Source: Bacteroidia bacterium
GTDB taxonomy: Bacteria; Bacteroidota; Bacteroidia; SpSt-205
DNA: 64,000 nucleotides
Assembly: GCA_026003235.1 (NCBI GenBank)
Contig: BPGW01000003.1
Span: 186,001-250,000, forward strand
Reading direction: 5' to 3'
The notes under the pieces are model-generated. The model was not told the origin of the DNA and did not search any database. It saw only the letters and a list, made by a program, of their open reading frames with translations. A program made the translations under genes and the position numbers. This document shows positions 18,401 through 26,622 of the stretch, in pieces. Positions within the stretch are counted from its first letter, which is position 1. Each line of letters begins with the position of its first letter.

Positions 18401-19122
18401 TCGTTCAACACTACCTGCCTAATAGCTTTCTTTTCTGGCAACCCAGAGACATTGTGAGTGGTGATGTTTATGGAGTTCAGCTCATCCAAGTAGCTGATTT
18501 GCAGCGGCTGTATCTCCTTGTAGCGGATTGTACGGGGCACGGAGTGCCTGGGGCTTTTGTAAGCCTTCTTACACTTACCACTTTTACGCGCACGCTTACA
18601 GAGTACGGATTGGATAGTCCAGATGAGATTTTTACGCTGATGGCGCACCAGTTGACACAACTTTTACATCCAGATGCGACCACGCAAGTGCGAGATGGCT
18701 TTGAAGGTGTGCTGCTGCAGATGGAGTGGAAAGGTGACCAGATGCGGAAAGAGATTGTCTATGCTGCGGCGCGTTCTCCCTTTTGGTTGGTACGTCAAGG
18801 CGAGGTAATAGAGCTACGAGCCGATCCCTACCCTGTAGGCCCTCCGGAGATAGAGTCGGCGACTCTTCCCACCTTCACCCGACGGAGTGTAGAGCTTCAG
18901 TCAGGCGATTGGCTCTACTTTAGTTCCGATGGCTTTCCTGACCAGATAGGGGGACCTCGCCAACGCAAGTTTGGCTATAAGGCCTTCCGTGCCCTCGTGG
19001 CTGAGCTAAGCTCGCTGCCAGCCCCCCTCCAAGCCCAGCGATTAGCTGAAATCCTCAACGAATGGCGAGGCCCCTTGCCTCAGGTGGATGATGTGCTGGT
19101 GATAGGGTTTCAGGTTCCTTAG
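15484..19122 (+). CDS. Propeller-type sensor with SpoIIE (PP2C) phosphatase output
   Basis: The 1212-residue protein begins with a lipobox-like signal (GLLGSC). It continues with a long beta-propeller of two-component-regulator type repeats (RLWITGSQG, LWIANREGLW, RLWIGTEQSGLYV, KLWVGTHSSGVY), a Y_Y_Y domain (about 775-865, ending SYSFRI/AYSFRILPPWW), and one TM segment (about 870-892). A coiled coil (895-950) and a SpoIIE phosphatase domain (952-1212; IVSGDVYG, VADCTGHGVPGAF, SSDGFPDQ) follow. A periplasmic signal is therefore converted to Ser/Thr dephosphorylation in the cytoplasm, probably on an anti-sigma-antagonist, none of which is encoded nearby. Its stop overlaps the convergent adaptor gene. 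Confidence 0.88.
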   Translation: MRRLFLCFTAGLLGSCATEQDQVPTPSSLAPSGIRYPVSPPDTLLRGDTLTEVLSQAPAFRLVQMQKDTVAWDSVGMVSLLWAFMRETVLTNQQFWGEHLRPYFGEGVEVRRTELPVKFVRQPFRSPKFQQADRVQMAEGTLLPFTQVTPPLGQVHTSLHTGLADKRGRVWLASEEGLHTWTGKGFFSWGIAEGLPTGTIFRLAEDGKGRLWITGSQGISYFWEGHFYRLVSATSGEAVELSSTYVVADSAGDVFVGLRRDTSTASAYLFEWHQEKGYQLTFPGFQLCLPLRRAEEGLWCSCLARGTNRAVVGLYREGRFYPLQGWEGRLLALELCAAPGDTLWIANREGLWLWTKGKSALVVPGKASHLYRWGERRLLWLHQGEWWVWTGEKAFPLPLNLPREPLSALLYRPSHREWLTLSEKGSMGVLHTAGPLAIPLRHLIGKDEWAFAVAVDSSQRLWIGTEQSGLYVIHPTGHCEKLYLSDQNTLPNLESIYRIEVHPSRGLWIAWYGKGAVNALFSTWLEPNSVQLQATLPFKESFYSVAKMPQRELWWLTNGKGLYVGQLGRKPQLVLQADLTSGFFRDNQGRLWIGGRKGQLYCWTGSHLVRFSLPDSQAWVLSLTQDQEGKLWVGTHSSGVYRWEGGYWRAWGRSEGLAGALVAQLTSTGQWVLAGTEAGLSVFQQHTQGPPVHRRIYTGYLGGVNGGRLYQAHAWQQNPTALLPEPTWLSGMGTSLVMIPQRMLPLPSPPQPYFAAIQVGESFWAAEGEEPPTAGPFPAPLALPATLELPHGGGALRFVLGYQGPFVWPQEVEYSFRLGGAEEAWSPPTPEAQVVYQKLAPGTYTLEVRARYAGGPWSEPVAYSFRILPPWWLSGWAFLGYGLLLAAGVWGVVRWRTAALRRRAQELAQKVAEATQELLAKNQELAEKNSLLEKQNQIISEQKFEIEAKNADLLSSISYAQRIQKALLPSFSVVQHYLPNSFLFWQPRDIVSGDVYGVQLIQVADLQRLYLLVADCTGHGVPGAFVSLLTLTTFTRTLTEYGLDSPDEIFTLMAHQLTQLLHPDATTQVRDGFEGVLLQMEWKGDQMRKEIVYAAARSPFWLVRQGEVIELRADPYPVGPPEIESATLPTFTRRSVELQSGDWLYFSSDGFPDQIGGPRQRKFGYKAFRALVAELSSLPAPLQAQRLAEILNEWRGPLPQVDDVLVIGFQVP

Positions 19123-20258
19123 AGGTTTCGCAGCAGGATGGGCTGGCCATCAGCGAGGGTGGAGGCACCGACCGTAACCACCGTATCGCCAGCTGAAAGC
19201 CCCCTCACGGCCGTCTCTCCTCCCTGGGTGGCTATTACTTGGACAGCCTTGCGTTTAGCCAAGCCGCCCTTCACCACATACACATAAGCCGAAGTATCCT
19301 GAAACTGTACCGCCTCCAGGGGCACTGTGAGCGCCTCGGCGAGGTTCTTTTCAGGCAGCCGTACATACGCCACGAGGTTGGGGTGAAGTTGGGCGCTTGC
19401 AGAGGCCGGAAGGTCCCGAATGATCACCGTAACGGTACGGTTGAGCGGATTGACGCTTTGGCTCACGACGGCGATTCGGCCGGAGAAGCGCAGGTCAAGG
19501 TCGGGGATTTCCACTTGCACGGGCAGGCCAGGGCGCACCAAGCGCACATACGATTCAGGCACATCCACCCTGATTTCGGGCTGCCCGCTTCCGATGAGGC
19601 GTATGGCCGGAGCGCCTGGGGCCAGCAGCTCACCTACCCGGATGAAAACAGCGTCCACTCGTCCTGCAAAGGGCGCTCGGATCTGCGCACCCCGAAGCTG
19701 CTCTTGTAAGGTAGCCACCGTCGCTTCCAGGGCTTCTTTGTTGTTTTTGGCGGTCAGGTACTGCACTTCGGCGCCGATGCCTTCTTCGTAGAGCTTTTTT
19801 TGCTTTTCGTAGAGGGTTCGGGCCAATTCCAGGCGGGTCATCACTTCGGCGAGGTTTTTCCGGATCACTTCGGCATCCTGTTCAGCCAGGAGCTGGCCTG
19901 CGGCGACCGACTGGCCTTCCTGCACATAGAGCCTCGTCACGGGAGCTGGGATTTTCGCAGTAAGGGTGACGGCCTGCCGGTTATCCACGCTGCCCTGAAG
20001 CTCCAGGTAAGAAGTGAAAGGGCGCGGCTGGAGTATAGTATACCCTACCGCTACCCTCTTAGCCTGGCCGAAGGTACTATCCTCTGCCTGGATAGCGGCT
20101 TCCAGTTCGGCAATCTGGCTCTGTAGGGTCAGGACTTCTTGGCGGAGTTTCTCCAGGCGGCGTTTCTTTTCCTGGAGAGACAAGCTTTCAGGTTTGGAAT
20201 GCGAGGAGCAGCTCAGCAGAACTAGGCTGGCTGCTACGGCTACGTAGCGGGTCTTCAT
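19119..20258 (-). CDS. Efflux RND/ABC periplasmic adaptor (membrane fusion protein)
   Basis: The 379-residue HlyD/AcrA-family lipoprotein has the lipobox LLSC at about residue 14. The family order is present: an N-terminal coiled coil (EKLRQEVLTLQSQIAELEAAI), a lipoyl half (PVTRLYVQEGQSVAAGQLLAEQD), an alpha-hairpin, the second lipoyl half (IRAPFAGRVDAVFIRVGELL), and a beta-barrel and membrane-proximal region ending in GLSAGDTVVTVG. It lies 11 bp downstream of tolC. The inner-membrane pump expected to follow is absent: the next gene is convergent. It probably works with a pump encoded elsewhere. Confidence 0.9.
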   Translation of the reverse strand: MKTRYVAVAASLVLLSCSSHSKPESLSLQEKKRRLEKLRQEVLTLQSQIAELEAAIQAEDSTFGQAKRVAVGYTILQPRPFTSYLELQGSVDNRQAVTLTAKIPAPVTRLYVQEGQSVAAGQLLAEQDAEVIRKNLAEVMTRLELARTLYEKQKKLYEEGIGAEVQYLTAKNNKEALEATVATLQEQLRGAQIRAPFAGRVDAVFIRVGELLAPGAPAIRLIGSGQPEIRVDVPESYVRLVRPGLPVQVEIPDLDLRFSGRIAVVSQSVNPLNRTVTVIIRDLPASASAQLHPNLVAYVRLPEKNLAEALTVPLEAVQFQDTSAYVYVVKGGLAKRKAVQVIATQGGETAVRGLSAGDTVVTVGASTLADGQPILLRNL

Positions 20259-20269
20259 AATGGCTTAGG

Positions 20270-21610
20270 TTATTCGGTTGGGAGGGTTCCTAAGGCTTTT
20301 TGCCAGTCCACATAAGCAAGGTAAGCCTCCAGCAGAGCGGTGGTGTAGTTGGTCTGGGCTTGTTCGTAGCTGGTTTGGGCTTGGAGCAGCTCCAAGTTGG
20401 AGCCTACTCCGAGTTCGGTCTTGCGGCGGGCGGTTTGGAGCACTTCTTCGGCAAGGGCGAGGTTCCGGCGTTGGATTTGAACGCTGCGCAGGGCGTTCAG
20501 GAGCTGGCGACGGGCGTTTTCGGCTTCCAAAGTCAGGCTCTGGCGCAGCTGGAAGAGGTCATTCTGGTTTTTCTGAAGCTCCAGGCGAGCCTGGCTAACC
20601 TGGCTAGCTCGGCGAAGCCCATCAAAAAGCGGGACTTGGAGCTGCACCCCTACAAAGGCGATAGGGAACCACCGCTTGCGTGTGTCAAAGATATCCAATT
20701 CCCTTCGCTGGGCTTGGGTGGCCAAGCTGCCAATCGCCACGAGCGAAGGAAGGTAGCTGACCTGGTAGCGGCGCAGGTTGAGCTCAAGGGCTCGGCGCTG
20801 CTGAAGCAGGATTTGGTACTCCCATCGGCGGGTGGGGTCAAACCCGGCGGCCGTAAGGGTGTCCGGCAAAAGGGTGAGCAGCTCCTCCGGGGCCAAGGTA
20901 TCGGTCAGCGTAATAGGTGTTTCAAGCGGCATGCCCATCTGCAGTTTGAGGGTGAGGTAGGCTAAGCCTGCCAGCTCCGCAGCTCGGCTCTGCTCCGTGC
21001 GCAGGTTGTTGAGGCTTACTTCCACCCGGTCCAAGTCCAGCTTCTCTGCAAAGCCGTTTTCATAGAGGCCCTTTACCTGGCTGCGAACCAGCTCAAGCTG
21101 CTCCAGGTTTTGGGAGAGAAGGCGAAGCCGTTCCTGGCTCACGAGGGCGGTGTAGTAGGCTTTGGTGACGGCGGCTACGGTTTCGGTCCGGGAACGCTGG
21201 TAGGCCCGGAAAGAAAGCTCTTTTACGGCGCGGGCGGCCTGCAGCCCTACAAAGTAAGTGCCATCAAAAAGCAGCTGCGTGCCGGTCACGCTAAGCTCCA
21301 GGTTGTAGGGCACGCCAAAACGCACGGGGATGAAAGTGCCCCGCGGCGCTCCGAAGAATTCCCCCGGTACCAGCGAGGTGGGAATCTCAATAAAGTATCG
21401 AAAAGAGGCATTTCCGTTCAGTTGGGGTAGGCCTGCAGCGCGCACTTCGGCGATTTTTTGCCGGGCAAGCTCATAGTCCAGATAACTGTTTTGTACAGTA
21501 GGCGAATGGGTCAGGGCATACCGGATGCAGTCTCTCAAGCTAAGCGCTTGCGGCGGGGTTTGGGCCCAGAGCAGGCCTAAAATGAGAAGCAGAAGGCTAT
21601 TTCCTTTCAT
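20270..21610 (-). CDS. TolC-family outer-membrane efflux channel
   Basis: The 446-residue protein has a signal peptide ending LLWAQT followed by the typical TolC start LSLRDCIRYALTHSPTVQ. Two long coiled-coil repeats carry NLEQLELVRSQVKGLYENGFAEKLDLDRVEVSLNN and, in the second repeat, ARRKTELGVGSNLELLQAQTSYEQAQ. This is the trans-periplasmic channel of tripartite efflux. The frame is open far upstream, but ATG at 21610 begins the signal peptide and overlaps the stop of the TetR gene by 14 nt, so it is chosen as the start. Confidence 0.92.
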   Translation of the reverse strand: MKGNSLLLLILGLLWAQTPPQALSLRDCIRYALTHSPTVQNSYLDYELARQKIAEVRAAGLPQLNGNASFRYFIEIPTSLVPGEFFGAPRGTFIPVRFGVPYNLELSVTGTQLLFDGTYFVGLQAARAVKELSFRAYQRSRTETVAAVTKAYYTALVSQERLRLLSQNLEQLELVRSQVKGLYENGFAEKLDLDRVEVSLNNLRTEQSRAAELAGLAYLTLKLQMGMPLETPITLTDTLAPEELLTLLPDTLTAAGFDPTRRWEYQILLQQRRALELNLRRYQVSYLPSLVAIGSLATQAQRRELDIFDTRKRWFPIAFVGVQLQVPLFDGLRRASQVSQARLELQKNQNDLFQLRQSLTLEAENARRQLLNALRSVQIQRRNLALAEEVLQTARRKTELGVGSNLELLQAQTSYEQAQTNYTTALLEAYLAYVDWQKALGTLPTE

Positions 21611-22226
21611 AAGCACGGCGGATAGAAGGGTAGTAAGCTTGTAGCTGGGTTCGCCCTTCTTCGCTGCAGAAGCTGTTGAGCAGCAGGAGAAGGGTTTCGG
21701 CGTAGCTTTCGGCCACCGAGTAGCCGGTCTCCTCCGCAAAAGAAGGGTTGAGCACTACATTCAGCATCACCGAACTGACCCACCGCGTGAGAAAAGTTTC
21801 GGGAGGCAAATCGGGGCGAAAAATCCCCTGAGCTTTCCCCTCCTGAAGGGTGCGAGTCAAATGGGCGTGAATCAGTTCTTGGATGCGGGCCACGATCCGA
21901 GTGCGATGGTGGGATATCAGGCGCCTCAACTCGGTGAAGAGAATGGGATTGATACGCCCCAGCAGGCCGTAGACATAGCTTGCAATGGCGCTGATTCGGA
22001 GCAGGACGTGGCTGGCGTGCGCTTGCCGAAGGGCTTCAAAGTCCTGGGCCACTTGCTGGAGGAAAGCGTCTGCGCTCGCTTCAAAAAGAGCCTCTTTAGA
22101 GGGGAAGTGCTCGTAGAGGGTCTTTTTAGAGATGCCCAGCGCTTCGGCAATCTGGTCCATGGTGGTGGCCCGAAAGCCTTGCTGCAGAAAGTAGCGCTGA
22201 GCCGTCTCCAGGATAGCTTCCCGCAC
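21597..22226 (-). CDS. TetR/AcrR-family transcriptional regulator
   Basis: The 209-residue regulator has an N-terminal TetR helix-turn-helix (residues 1-50: ETAQRYFLQQGFRATTMDQIAEALGISKKTLYEHFPSKEALF) and a helical ligand-binding domain. It is the first gene of the unit TetR-TolC-adaptor and probably represses that unit together with itself. It starts with GTG at 22226. No canonical TAnnTTTG box precedes it, which could fit a repressible promoter of another kind. No palindromic operator stands out to me in the 65 bp shared with the divergent amidase gene. Confidence 0.9.
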   Translation of the reverse strand: MREAILETAQRYFLQQGFRATTMDQIAEALGISKKTLYEHFPSKEALFEASADAFLQQVAQDFEALRQAHASHVLLRISAIASYVYGLLGRINPILFTELRRLISHHRTRIVARIQELIHAHLTRTLQEGKAQGIFRPDLPPETFLTRWVSSVMLNVVLNPSFAEETGYSVAESYAETLLLLLNSFCSEEGRTQLQAYYPSIRRAYERK

Positions 22227-22280
22227 GCTCCAGAAAACGGAAAAAACTCTGAGAAAGTTCCCAGTTTCCTGGGTTTGGGG

Positions 22281-22288
22281 TATTTTCG
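22281..22288 (+). promoter_or_regulatory. Variant -7 box (TATTTTCG) of the amidase gene
   Basis: One mismatch (TTCG for TTTG) from the consensus, 3 nt before the GTG at 22292. The position matches the other boxes. Confidence 0.45.
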
Positions 22289-22291
22289 CTT

Positions 22292-23092
22292 GTGGCTGCG
22301 CAAGAGGGCCTACGGCTGGGTTGGCTTCAGTGGGACCTGGCGTGGGAAGCGCCCGAAGCTAACCGGCAACGGGTAGAGCGTTTGCTGGCGGAGGCCCCCC
22401 CAGCGGATGTTTGGGTGCTGCCCGAGATGTGGAGTACAGGCTTTTCCATGAGCGTGGACCAAGCCGAACCGGAAGGGGGGCCTTCTTTCCTGGCCATGCA
22501 GGCCTGGGCCCGGCACTATGGGGCTCTCGTCGTGGGAAGCCTGCGCGTACGCACCGCAAACGATGTGCGCAATCGCGCGTATGCGGTATTCCCCGATGGA
22601 ACCGCTGTCTTTTATGATAAGCGCCACCTTTTCCGCATGGCGCAGGAAGAGCGCTACTACGCGGCGGGGGATCGTCAGGTGGTTTTCTCGTGGAAAGGGT
22701 GGAACCTGGCCGTGCAAATCTGTTACGATCTGCGCTTTCCTGTCTGGAGCCGGCGGACCGCAGCCTATGCTTACGATGTGCTTATCTATGTGGCGAACTG
22801 GCCTGCGGCCCGCCATGCGCACTGGCAGAAGCTTCTGCCAGCCCGCGCCATTGAAAACCAAAGCTACGCCCTGGGGGTCAACCGCCTGGGACGAGATGGA
22901 AACGGCCACCTTTACGTAGGAGGTAGCGCTTTGTACGACTTTCGGGGCGAGGTTCTACTCAGCTCGGGTCAGGCCGAGGGCGCCTTCGTCCAGGAAATCT
23001 TATTTGCCCCCCTCCAGGCCTACCGAGAAAGTTTCCCGGTCTGGAAAGATGCGGATGAGTTCCAGCTTGGGCTTCCACCTCTTGCCCCCTGA
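22292..23092 (+). CDS. Carbon-nitrogen hydrolase, omega-amidase (YafV/Nit2-like)
   Basis: The 266-residue nitrilase-fold enzyme carries the Glu-Lys-Cys triad: E in LPEMWSTGF near residue 46, K in YDKRHLFRM near 111, and C in VQICYDLRFPVW near 147. The surrounding YDKRHLF and CYDLRFP sequences are those of YafV/Nit2 omega-amidases, which hydrolyse alpha-ketoglutaramate or ketosuccinamate, for example in methionine salvage and transamination repair. It is a cytosolic dimer in known members. The start is GTG at 22292. It is followed at 60 bp by ftsW, which has its own promoter box. Confidence 0.88.
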   Translation: MAAQEGLRLGWLQWDLAWEAPEANRQRVERLLAEAPPADVWVLPEMWSTGFSMSVDQAEPEGGPSFLAMQAWARHYGALVVGSLRVRTANDVRNRAYAVFPDGTAVFYDKRHLFRMAQEERYYAAGDRQVVFSWKGWNLAVQICYDLRFPVWSRRTAAYAYDVLIYVANWPAARHAHWQKLLPARAIENQSYALGVNRLGRDGNGHLYVGGSALYDFRGEVLLSSGQAEGAFVQEILFAPLQAYRESFPVWKDADEFQLGLPPLAP

Positions 23093-23139
23093 CGGGGGTC
23101 AGCTATCCACACAGGGCCCAGGCGGCAGGGTAAGGCCCC

Positions 23140-23147
23140 TACCTTTG
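23140..23147 (+). promoter_or_regulatory. -7 promoter box (TACCTTTG) of the ftsW-ftsZ cluster
   Basis: The box ends 4 nt before the GTG start of ftsW at 23152. It is the only consensus box before ftsZ, so it probably drives the whole division cluster. Confidence 0.65.
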
Positions 23148-23151
23148 GGGG

Positions 23152-24243
23152 GTGCTGGCCTGGATACGGGGAGATAAGCTGCTATGGGTGGTGGCGTTTG
23201 TCCTGAGCGTCATCGGGCTTCTGGTGGTGTATAGCGCCACGGTCGGGCTGGTGTTTCGCTATCATCCCGAAATGCCCGAATACTATCTGGTCAAGCAAGC
23301 CCTTACGGTGCTGCTGGCCCTTTTTCTGGCTTATGGGGTTCATCTCATGGACTATCGGCGATGGGGTCCTCTCTTTGAGTTGTTGTGGGCAGGTAGCGTG
23401 GCGCTGCTGTTGTATGTCTTTTTTCGTGGGGAAGGGGCGCAGCGGTGGCTATATGTGGGGGGCATTTCGCTCCAGCCTTCAGAATTGGCCCGCTTTTCGC
23501 TGTTAGGGCTTCTGGCTTATCGGATGGCAGCGGACCCCGAGCGCCTGCGGAGCTGGGCTGGACTTCTCCCCCTCTTGGTGCGCATAGGTGTAACCTTTGC
23601 CTTGATTGCTCCGCTCAATCTCAGCAACGGCTTTGCTCTTTTGGCGTTGAGCGCGCTTTTTCTCTACATTGGAGGGATGCCTGCGCGGTATCTGCTGCGA
23701 TTGGGGGCAGCTGGGCTGGTCGGGGTGGGGGTGCTCTTTCTGGTGGCGCCTCGGGCCCAAGTGTGGCGGGCTCGTCTGCTGGCCTACTGGGACAAAGCTC
23801 CCCAGCGGGTCACCGGCAGCGACGACTACCAACGAGCCCACGCTTCTCTGGCGGTTTACTCGGGGGGCTTCTTCGGAAAGGGGCCCGGACACAGCACCCA
23901 GCGCTATTACCTGCCCCAATCGTATTCAGACTTCGCCTTTTCTGTCCTCATTGAGGAGTACGGCCTGGTGGGAGGCATCGGGGTCTTGGGGCTCTATGGA
24001 CTTTTTTTGTGGCGCCTGGCCAGCATAGCTACGCTCACGCAGGGCTTTGCTCAGCTGCTGATGATTGCCGCTTTCCTGCAAGTGGGCTGGCAAGTCCTTG
24101 TACATGTGGGGGTAAGCCTGGAGCTGCTTCCCATCACGGGCGTACCGCTGCCCTGGGTAAGTTTGGGCGGTAGTTCTCTCTTTGTACAAGCGCTCACGCT
24201 GGGCCTTTCCACGGCTATTAGCCAAAAAGCCTTACACGGATGA
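23152..24243 (+). CDS. ftsW: FtsW, lipid-II polymerising SEDS protein of the divisome
   Basis: The 363-residue polytopic SEDS protein has about ten TM segments. Family motifs include QPSELAR near residue 112, the large periplasmic loop containing GGFFGKGPGHSTQRYYLPQ, and SYSDFAFSVLIEEYGLVG. The C-terminal SLGGSSL motif is also present. Its position directly before murG identifies it as FtsW rather than RodA. It polymerises glycan strands at the septum with a class B PBP. GTG is the start. The end overlaps murG as ATGA. Confidence 0.93.
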   Translation: MLAWIRGDKLLWVVAFVLSVIGLLVVYSATVGLVFRYHPEMPEYYLVKQALTVLLALFLAYGVHLMDYRRWGPLFELLWAGSVALLLYVFFRGEGAQRWLYVGGISLQPSELARFSLLGLLAYRMAADPERLRSWAGLLPLLVRIGVTFALIAPLNLSNGFALLALSALFLYIGGMPARYLLRLGAAGLVGVGVLFLVAPRAQVWRARLLAYWDKAPQRVTGSDDYQRAHASLAVYSGGFFGKGPGHSTQRYYLPQSYSDFAFSVLIEEYGLVGGIGVLGLYGLFLWRLASIATLTQGFAQLLMIAAFLQVGWQVLVHVGVSLELLPITGVPLPWVSLGGSSLFVQALTLGLSTAISQKALHG

Positions 24244-25322
24244 GCCTGCTGATTGCTGCGGGCGGTACAGGCGGGCACGTGTTTCCTGCCCTGGCGGTGG
24301 CTCAGGCTTGGCGGAAACGCTGGCCAGAGCTCCCGGTACACTGGATAGGGGTAGCTGGAGGACGCGAGGAGGAGTGGGTTCAAGAAGCGGGTTTCCCTTT
24401 TGTAGGTCTGCACGCGGCGGGCTGGCAGCCCCGCCGTCTCTGGCGGAATCTGTCTCTCTTGTATCGCTTGCCCCAGGGTGGGGTAGAGGCCTGGCGGGTG
24501 GTGGCTCGCTGGCGCCCCCGGGTGGTCTTCACGACAGGGGGGTATCCAGGGTTGCTGCCGGGCCTCGTGTCGGCGCTGCGGGGCCTTGCCGTAGCCCTCT
24601 TGGAGCTGAATGTGCACGCCGGCCGCACGATCCGCTGGCTGGCCCGGACGGCCACCGAGGTCTATGGGGCTTTTCCTCAAACTTTGGGCCTTCCGAGGGG
24701 CCATTCGGCTATTTGGACAGGGGTGCCCGTGCGCTTTCAAACCTCCGATCGCAGCCGCTACACCCCTGAGCAGGCGAAGGCTTCTTGGGGCTTTTCTCCG
24801 GATCGCCCCCTCGTGCTGATTTTAGGCGGAAGCCAGGGTTCCTCTGCGCTCAATCGGGCGGTGACGCGCGCTATCCCCACCTGGGTAGAAGCGGGGGCCT
24901 CTGTGCTCTGGCAAACCGGGCCTCATGCCTCTCTTTCAAACAATCTGCCTGCGGTACGGTGCGAGTCGTTCATTCTGGACATGGGGAAGGCTTACCTCGC
25001 AGCGGATGTGGTGGTTTCCCGGGCTGGCGGCTCTACCTTGGGGGAGCTGGCCTGGTGGGGCAAGGCCGCCGTTCTCGTGCCTTCTCCCTATGTGGCCGAA
25101 GACCACCAGCGCCAAAACGCTCGCTACTGGATGGAGAAAGGTGCGGCCAAGATGGTAGAAGAAGCCGATGCAAGGGGCCTGGAAGCTGAAGTGCTTGCCC
25201 TGCTGCAAGATCCCACCCAGAGAGCGCGGTACGAGCAAGCGGCCGCCCAGCTGGGCGGCCCCCACGCCGCCGAAACGATAGCCGAACGGCTCTATCGCTT
25301 GGCTTATGGCGTTTCCGTCTAA
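24240..25322 (+). CDS. murG: UDP-GlcNAc:undecaprenyl-PP-MurNAc-pentapeptide GlcNAc transferase
   Basis: The 360-residue GT28 enzyme converts lipid I to lipid II on the inner leaflet of the inner membrane. The N-terminal glycine-rich loop AAGGTGGHVFP lies at residues 6-16. The second nucleotide-sugar loop LGGSQGSSALN begins near 199, and the UDP-GlcNAc site (SRAGGSTLGEL, then PYVAEDHQRQNA) lies near 260-290. Length and motif order match the family. Confidence 0.96.
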   Translation: MSLLIAAGGTGGHVFPALAVAQAWRKRWPELPVHWIGVAGGREEEWVQEAGFPFVGLHAAGWQPRRLWRNLSLLYRLPQGGVEAWRVVARWRPRVVFTTGGYPGLLPGLVSALRGLAVALLELNVHAGRTIRWLARTATEVYGAFPQTLGLPRGHSAIWTGVPVRFQTSDRSRYTPEQAKASWGFSPDRPLVLILGGSQGSSALNRAVTRAIPTWVEAGASVLWQTGPHASLSNNLPAVRCESFILDMGKAYLAADVVVSRAGGSTLGELAWWGKAAVLVPSPYVAEDHQRQNARYWMEKGAAKMVEEADARGLEAEVLALLQDPTQRARYEQAAAQLGGPHAAETIAERLYRLAYGVSV

Positions 25323-26622
25323 GCTTCGGCTGTGGGGTATTGGCGGGGTGGGGATGAGTGCGCTGGCCCACCATTTCCACCGGCTTGGACACGAAGTGAC
25401 GGGCTACGACCGAGAAGCCTCCCCGCTTACCGATCGCCTGCGCAGCAAGGGCATTCCCATAGACTTTTCGCCGGCGCCTTGGCGGGTAGAAGAGGCCCAA
25501 GGCGTTGTCTACACGCCTGCTATACCCGCTGATTTCCCGGAGTGGGAACCGGTTCGGCGGCTAAAGCAGCCTACTTGGCGAAGGGGCCAGGCTTTAGCCC
25601 AAGTGGTGGCTGACCGTGAAGTGCTGGCCGTAGCGGGTGCGCACGGTAAGACCACCACCACGGCTATTGTAGCTTGGCTTTTGCAGGCATTGGGGGCTCA
25701 GCCTCTGGCCTTCATCGGTGGAGTGGCTCGCAATTTTGACAGCACTTACGTAGGCGGGGACGGCCCCTGGGCCGTTGTAGAAGCCGACGAATACGACCGG
25801 GCTATGCTGCTTTTGTCGCCAGCTCACGCCATTATCCAAAGCGTAGACCCGGACCACTTGGAGGTGTACGGTTCGCCAGAAGGCGTGCTCCAGGCTTATC
25901 GGCAGTTTGCAGCCCAGGTGAAGGGGCTCTGTGTGGCAGCCCAGTCGGTACCGGATTTGGGCAGGCCGCTTCTGCGCTATACCCTGGAAACCTACCAAGC
26001 CCGTGGCCGAGAAGTGGAGTTCGTTTACCGATCGGAGGGTCGGCGCCGAACAGTAGTATGGACTCAAATAGGGCGCCACTTTGCTGAGAACGCCGCAGCA
26101 GCCCTCAGCCTCCTTGAAGCGCTCGGCTGGGACTTTTCTCGGCTTCAGGAAGCGTTGGCCTCCTTCGCAGGGGTAGAACGCCGCCTGGAGCTCTATGAGC
26201 TAAGCGAAGAGTACTTCGTTGTGAGTGACTATGCTCATCACCCTGTGGAGGTTCGGCGTACGATCCAAGCCCTCCGAGAAAGCTTTCCTACGCATAGGAT
26301 TGTAGTAGCTTTTCAGCCCCATCTGTACAGTCGCACGGCTTTTTTTGCTAAGGACTTTGCGCAGGCTTTGTCGCTGGCGGATGCGGTGGTGCTTTTCCCC
26401 ATTTACGCCGCACGGGAATCATCCACACCTGCTGTGACGAGCAAGCTGATTTTCCAACACCTCAAGGTGCCTGCTCAGGAGCACCTATCTTTGACTTTGG
26501 ATATGGAGGCTCTCTCTGCTTACCTAAACAAAAAGCCTGTAGGGTTGGTTTTCTTAGGGGCGGGTGACATCTACCGATTAGTGCCTGAGGCGGTGGCTTA
26601 CTTTCGGGACTGGCTCGTATGA
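25306..26622 (+). CDS. murC: UDP-N-acetylmuramate--L-alanine ligase
   Basis: The 438-residue Mur ligase adds L-Ala to UDP-MurNAc with ATP. The N-terminal nucleotide loop GIGGVGMS is at residues 11-18, the ATP loop AGAHGKTTTT near 110-119, and EADEYDR near 162. The central-domain HHP is at DYAHHPVE. Reading into murG, it overlaps by 17 nt. The sequence fits MurC rather than the recycling ligase Mpl, and its place between murG and ftsQ supports that. Confidence 0.95.
   Translation: MAFPSKLRLWGIGGVGMSALAHHFHRLGHEVTGYDREASPLTDRLRSKGIPIDFSPAPWRVEEAQGVVYTPAIPADFPEWEPVRRLKQPTWRRGQALAQVVADREVLAVAGAHGKTTTTAIVAWLLQALGAQPLAFIGGVARNFDSTYVGGDGPWAVVEADEYDRAMLLLSPAHAIIQSVDPDHLEVYGSPEGVLQAYRQFAAQVKGLCVAAQSVPDLGRPLLRYTLETYQARGREVEFVYRSEGRRRTVVWTQIGRHFAENAAAALSLLEALGWDFSRLQEALASFAGVERRLELYELSEEYFVVSDYAHHPVEVRRTIQALRESFPTHRIVVAFQPHLYSRTAFFAKDFAQALSLADAVVLFPIYAARESSTPAVTSKLIFQHLKVPAQEHLSLTLDMEALSAYLNKKPVGLVFLGAGDIYRLVPEAVAYFRDWLV

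Noticed and set aside
24051-24740. Minus-strand frame of 229 codons under ftsW/murG
   Set aside because: Opposite two convincing, overlapping cell-wall genes; the reading is Pro/Arg/Ser-rich with no motif, as expected of a shadow in GC-rich DNA.
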